Positions 49,839-53,176 of a stretch of DNA of 53,176 nt are shown piece after piece; the first letter of the stretch is position 1, and the number at the start of each line of letters is the position of its first letter. The stretch comes from Acidimicrobiaceae bacterium (lineage in GTDB: Bacteria; Actinomycetota; Acidimicrobiia; Acidimicrobiales; Palsa-688), in NCBI GenBank assembly GCA_003156595.1, contig PMHH01000066.1, positions 1-53,176 of the forward strand. The letters are read 5' to 3'. Position numbers and translations under genes: made by a program. Below the pieces are notes generated by a model that was not told the origin of the DNA, made no database searches, and saw only the letters and a list, made by a program, of their open reading frames with translations.

Positions 49839-50272
49839 TTGATCGTCGTCGACGACCGCCTTCTGCTCGATGTGGTGGTCGGGTCCGCGACACCGGTGGT
49901 AGAGCCGTTCCTGCGAGTTCTTGAGCGACGAGAGCTGTTTACCACGGGCTACTGGTACTGGCGGCTCGCCAGAGCGATCGCCCACCCGACCGGCGGCTCG
50001 TTGTCGGGACCTTTCGCCGCTATGACTGAGGATGACCAACGTAAGGTCCTCGGTGCTATGGCGAGCCTTCCGGACAGCATCGGCATCCTCAATCTCCGTC
50101 GTCTGGTGCCTGTCATGGCCGCGCTGCCAGGACAGCTGAACATTCTGACCGCCGAGGCGGTGGCCACTGCGATCGTGCTCGACGCGTCTGTCGCGGTCGT
50201 CGCAACCTCGGCGATGCTCGACCGGGCGCAGCAGCAGCCGGGGTGCCGGTCCAGGTGGTCCGCTTGCATTGA
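49839..50272 (+). pseudogene. PIN-like RNase toxin with a late frameshift
   Basis: From TTG 49839: IVVDDRLLLDVVVGS with the acidic N-terminal strand, then a helical middle and LNILTAEAVATAIVLDASVA, VVATSAMLDRA. One base is missing near 50229: with it restored the protein ends AAAAGVPVQVVRLH, TGA at 50270-50272, a normal PIN end. The unrestored frame runs on to 50432 with non-family codons. The toxin probably loses only its last strand, so activity is uncertain. Confidence 0.7.
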
Positions 50273-50343
50273 TAGCCCTTCGTCCCCATACACAAATGGC
50301 CGCTCACCGCCAGCGGAGCCGCAGCAAGGGCGCTTTCGGTCTG

Positions 50344-51942
50344 TCAATTCTTCTGGGCCTGTTCAAGTTTGCGGTGGCGAGCGACGAGTCAGCGATCCGA
50401 GCCGCGGCGGCGTGAACCCGACGGTCTGGTAGCCACGAGCCCGTTCCGTGTACATCCGGGCGAGCACGGGCACGTCGAGGTCGACATAGTCGTGGACGAT
50501 CGCATCGGTCTTGCCTGGGGCGGGCGCAGTATACGGCCGACGTATTGCTCGACGCTGCCTTTGAAACGGATCGGGAAGGCGAGAAAGACGGTGTCGAGTG
50601 ACGGGCAGTCGAAGCCTTCGCCGAGCAGGCTGGCCGTGGCGACGAGCACGGCGCCCCGCAAACCGGGCAGGCCCAGACGCTCGATGACAGTTCGGGTCGA
50701 CTTCTTGCCCATGCCTCCTCTCAGAACGAGTGCCTCGACGCTGAGGCTGGTCAGTCCGCCCACAATCGCGTCGAGGTGCTCAGTCCAGCGGGTCAGGACC
50801 AGGCTGTTGCGACCGGATGCACAGGCGGCGCCGACATCTGCGCAGATGACTGCCGTCCGCCGCTCGTGCTCCACCAGGCGCCGGAACGTCTCTTGGATAT
50901 GCTCCCCCGGCTCGTTGGGAAGGTCCGTAGGGTGGACGACGATCGACCGGTTGAGCATTTGGGCGTCCGCCGATCCGGCCATGCGGTGCCGGGTCGGGCC
51001 GCAGTGCATGGCCATCATGGCTTGGAGGCCGTCACGCCGGTATGGGGTGGCGGTCAGGCCCAGCCAACGCTGGACGGGGATCTGGCGGACGGCCCGTGCG
51101 AAGGTCACGGCCGGAACGTGATGGCACTCGTCGACGACCACCAGTCCGTAACCGCCGGTCAGGTCTGCTAAGGCTTCGCTGCGGGCGAGGCTCTGGGCCA
51201 TGGCGATATCGACGATCCCGCTCGCCTTGCGTGTCCCCGCAATGTGGCCGACCTGTTTCTTCGTGAGACCCAGGTGGGCCCCGAGCCGATCTCTCCACTG
51301 ATCGACGAGGTGCTGCCGGTCGACTATGACCAGAGTAGGCACCTGGTGGTCGGCCATCAGGGCGCAAGCCATGACCGTCTTGCCGGCGCCGGGAGGGGCG
51401 ACGAGGACGCCGAGCTGGTGAGGGCGGAGAGCTTCTAACGCTTCCTGTTGCTCGGGGCGCAGCTGGGCACGAAGCTCGAACTCGACCCTGTCGGCGGCGG
51501 GGTAGTCGTCTGACACGTCCAGCCGTGAACCGGCCTCGGAGAGGATTCGCTCGGCCTCGGGCCGCAGTCCTCTGGGCAGGAGCAGCTGGTCGATTGTCTC
51601 CCGGTAGCAGCGGATGAACCGCGGTGTGTTCCCGGTCCAGAACCGGTTCGCCTCTTTCTCGAAGAACTCCGGATTGGCCAGGGAGGCGGCGTGCTTCAAC
51701 CCCGATATGACACTTGGTGGTACCCCGATCCGATCGATGGCGAGCATGGCCGAAGCCACCGCCCGCACCGACTCGGGGACCGGCTGAGGGCGTAGCCGAG
51801 CCTGACGGTACGAGCGGGTATCCGGCCCTGCGCTTACGTTCCCGATCGCCTCGGCCATCGAAAGGGCTGCCTTGATGCTCATCCGTTCGCATTGCGACAG
51901 GAACGCCCACTGGTCGGGGTAGGGGTCGAGGGACCCTGGATC
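50344..51942 (-). pseudogene. TOTE conflict-system protein, SF2 helicase half
   Basis: Continues in the same frame from the primase half after an in-frame TAA: DPGSLDPYPDQWAFLS, linker, then an SF2 helicase with ELRPEQQEALEALRPHQLGV, Walker A APPGAGKTVMAC, Walker B VVVDECHHVPAV, motif III LTATPYRRDG and motif VI EQYVGRILRP. Just after motif VI one base is missing (near 50518). The shifted frame then gives GKTDAIVHDYVDLDVPVLAR and ends QAQKN, TGA at 50344-50346. An internal ATG at 51882 could restart a helicase-only chain. Confidence 0.85.
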
Positions 51943-52737
51943 TTAAAAGACCGTCTTGGCCTCCTTGCGGCGCTGACCCTCTAGCGGGAGGGCGATCAGG
52001 TTCCCGAATCCTTGGCGGGGCAGGAAGTCCTGCGACGGGAAGAGACGGTCGTAGCTGGCCAGGTCAATCTCCGCCCGGACTGTCATGGCCTCACGGACCA
52101 AGTAGGCACCAATCCTCCGCGCCGAGGCGGCCGGCAGGCGGCCCTCGAAGAAGGACCAAACGTGCCCGCCGTCTCCTGAGCGCGATCGCTCCAGGGCGGC
52201 TGGCACCCCATCCGCCCTGGCCGCGTCCAGGTAGGCCAGGGCGTCGAGAAGCCATCCCTCACCGTCGAAGTCGCATACGAGTAGCTGGCAAGTGTCGTCC
52301 CGCAGGAGTGGGTAGAGCCCGAAGTGATGACGGCCGGCCAGATGCGCCTCGATCACCTCATCGGTGAGCGGCAGGTACTCCTTCGGGCGTCCCCGGTCCG
52401 TAGCGAAACCGCCCTTGAGGGCCGGCGACCAACCAGACTTCCCCGACCGCAGGCTTTCCCAACGCTGGGCGTAGACGTCGTCCCGTCCTCGGAACAGTGA
52501 CCGGAACAAGGCGACCTTCTCGTGCGCGGACGATGCTTGGGTGATCGTCGGCCCGGCGGGCTTGGCCTCGACATCTCCGAATAGAGTCGGCTCCCACCTC
52601 GGAGCGGGTTCGGCGGCCCGGTCATCGATGCCCAGCAGGGATCGCAGGCGCAGGTTCTCTGCTTCGAGTTCATCGACCCGCCGGCGAAGTTGTCCGGCCA
52701 CGTCGGCCCCGCCGTTAGGTTGGTGTTCTCTGGTCAC
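51943..52737 (-). pseudogene. TOTE conflict-system protein, archaeo-eukaryotic primase half
   Basis: From GTG 52737. A coiled-coil start (AGQLRRRVDELEAENLRLRS), then the AEP-type primase: HEKVALFRSLFRGRDDVYAQ, LLVCDFDGEGW (the DxD metal site), LERSRSGDGGHVWSFFEG and FLPRQGFGNLIALPLEGQ. It ends KEAKTVF at TAA (51943-51945), while the next codons (DPGSLDPY...) continue the family exactly. A single T-to-A change of TTA would make this stop. The catalytic residues of the primase are intact. Confidence 0.88.
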
Positions 52738-53156
52738 AGCGGCAACCGTACCGACACATGCGGGCCGCGATTCACCGACTGGGACGAGCTGCTCGCCTAC
52801 CTGGGCCAGCACGCCCGGCGGTGAGCTGGCGGATCTTCGTCACCGAGTCGGCAGCCAAGGACAGGCATCGAATCTTGGAGCGATACCGACAAGAACGCCC
52901 TGAACAGTGGTCTATTCAGCTGGGTCGAGGCAGGCTCGTCGAAAAGGAGGCCCGCCGAAGACTCACCCGGATGAACTGTTTGGCCGTTTTCGGGTTGGAC
53001 GTCTGCGTCCGAAGATTATGGCCGATTTTATGGCCCTCCATGCAGACCGGCGATGCTCGGCTGGTATCTGTTGAGGTGTGGTCCGTCGGTTTCGCCTTAT
53101 GTAGCAAGGGTTTTTTTGATGGATGGAGCGCGGCCGTCCTGGAATCGAGCAGAGTG
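52738..53156. other. Gene-free stretch with paired TTATGGCC sites
   Basis: 419 bp. On the + strand a short frame ends FTDWDELLAYLGQHARR (TGA at 52822-52825 region), possibly the tail of a lost gene. A pair of TTATGGCC octamers (53016-53023 and 53028-53035, 12-bp period) is identical to that at 49552. No integrase gene is found. A run of seven T lies at 53111-53117. Confidence 0.6.
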
Positions 53157-53176
53157 CGGAGGGAGAGGGATTCGAA
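53157..53176 (-). tRNA. 3' end of a tRNA-Ser, continuing beyond the window
   Basis: Read leftward: T-loop TTCGAAT, T-stem CCCTC, acceptor strand TCCCTCC and discriminator G. Only 20 bases are visible, so I cannot tell if the gene to the right is whole. It is the natural candidate for the intact tRNA-Ser(UGA) into which the units to the left inserted. Confidence 0.6.

Noticed and set aside
52822-53176. Rightward frame starting SWRIFVTESAAKDRH
   Set aside because: Open to the window edge, but it crosses the TTATGGCC pair and the tRNA end, so at most its first 50 codons could be coding; no family seen.

Overview
The window reads as high-GC actinobacterial chromosome: dense GC-rich coding, GTG/TTG starts, a BldC/MerR-type small DNA-binding protein, a deazaflavin-type (F420) nitroreductase and a DUF2786 protein. 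Acidimicrobiia or a related deep actinobacterial lineage is my guess; no rRNA or marker gene fixes it.

Left part (1-17.4 kb) is ordinary chromosome with intact genes: an ABC exporter with its own histidine kinase and response regulator, tRNA-Ser(GCU), a secreted three-repeat protein, an SDR dehydrogenase, two membrane proteins, an AraC regulator divergent from a methyltransferase that has lost its middle, a VOC protein, a MazEF pair, a secreted S33-type peptidase, a DUF2786 protein, a RecB-like nuclease, an HD hydrolase and a nitroreductase.

From 17.5 kb the window becomes a patchwork of toxin-antitoxin modules, defence-like genes and broken duplicates, interleaved with AzlCD, a PAS-GGDEF sensor cut off by a toxin gene, and a MerR/MFS efflux pair. 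Modules seen: DUF1778-GNAT three times (one intact, two with truncated toxin), MNT-HEPN, a DUF6036 nucleotidyltransferase pair, a DUF5615 PIN-like remnant, an AbiE-like pair and a PIN module. Several cassettes occur twice, and often each copy has lost a different part.

30.7-34.7 kb holds the most coherent unusual system: an ARPP-1-like protein divergent from a YbjN/TY-Chap-like protein, a 52-residue protein and an ADP-ribosylglycohydrolase fused to a rhodanese/dual-specificity-type phosphatase. This is probably an ADP-ribose or NAD-linked conflict system. 35.3-42.8 kb adds two AAA ATPases, an SMC/RecF-like ATPase with a small helical partner, and an HNH endonuclease.

43.0-53.2 kb looks like a tandem array of small islands in a tRNA-Ser(UGA) gene. 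Three tRNA 3' fragments (43076, 49393, 53157) separate the units. Paired TTATGGNC sites with exact 12-bp period lie at unit ends, and no integrase is present. The middle unit carries the AbiE-like pair, a BldC-like operon and a 735-residue protein. The right unit carries a PIN toxin and a TOTE conflict-system primase-helicase broken by an in-frame TAA and a frameshift.

Most apparent frameshifts in the accessory half fit single-base deletions, while the core half is clean. Real decay is the simpler reading, but assembly indels must be excluded.
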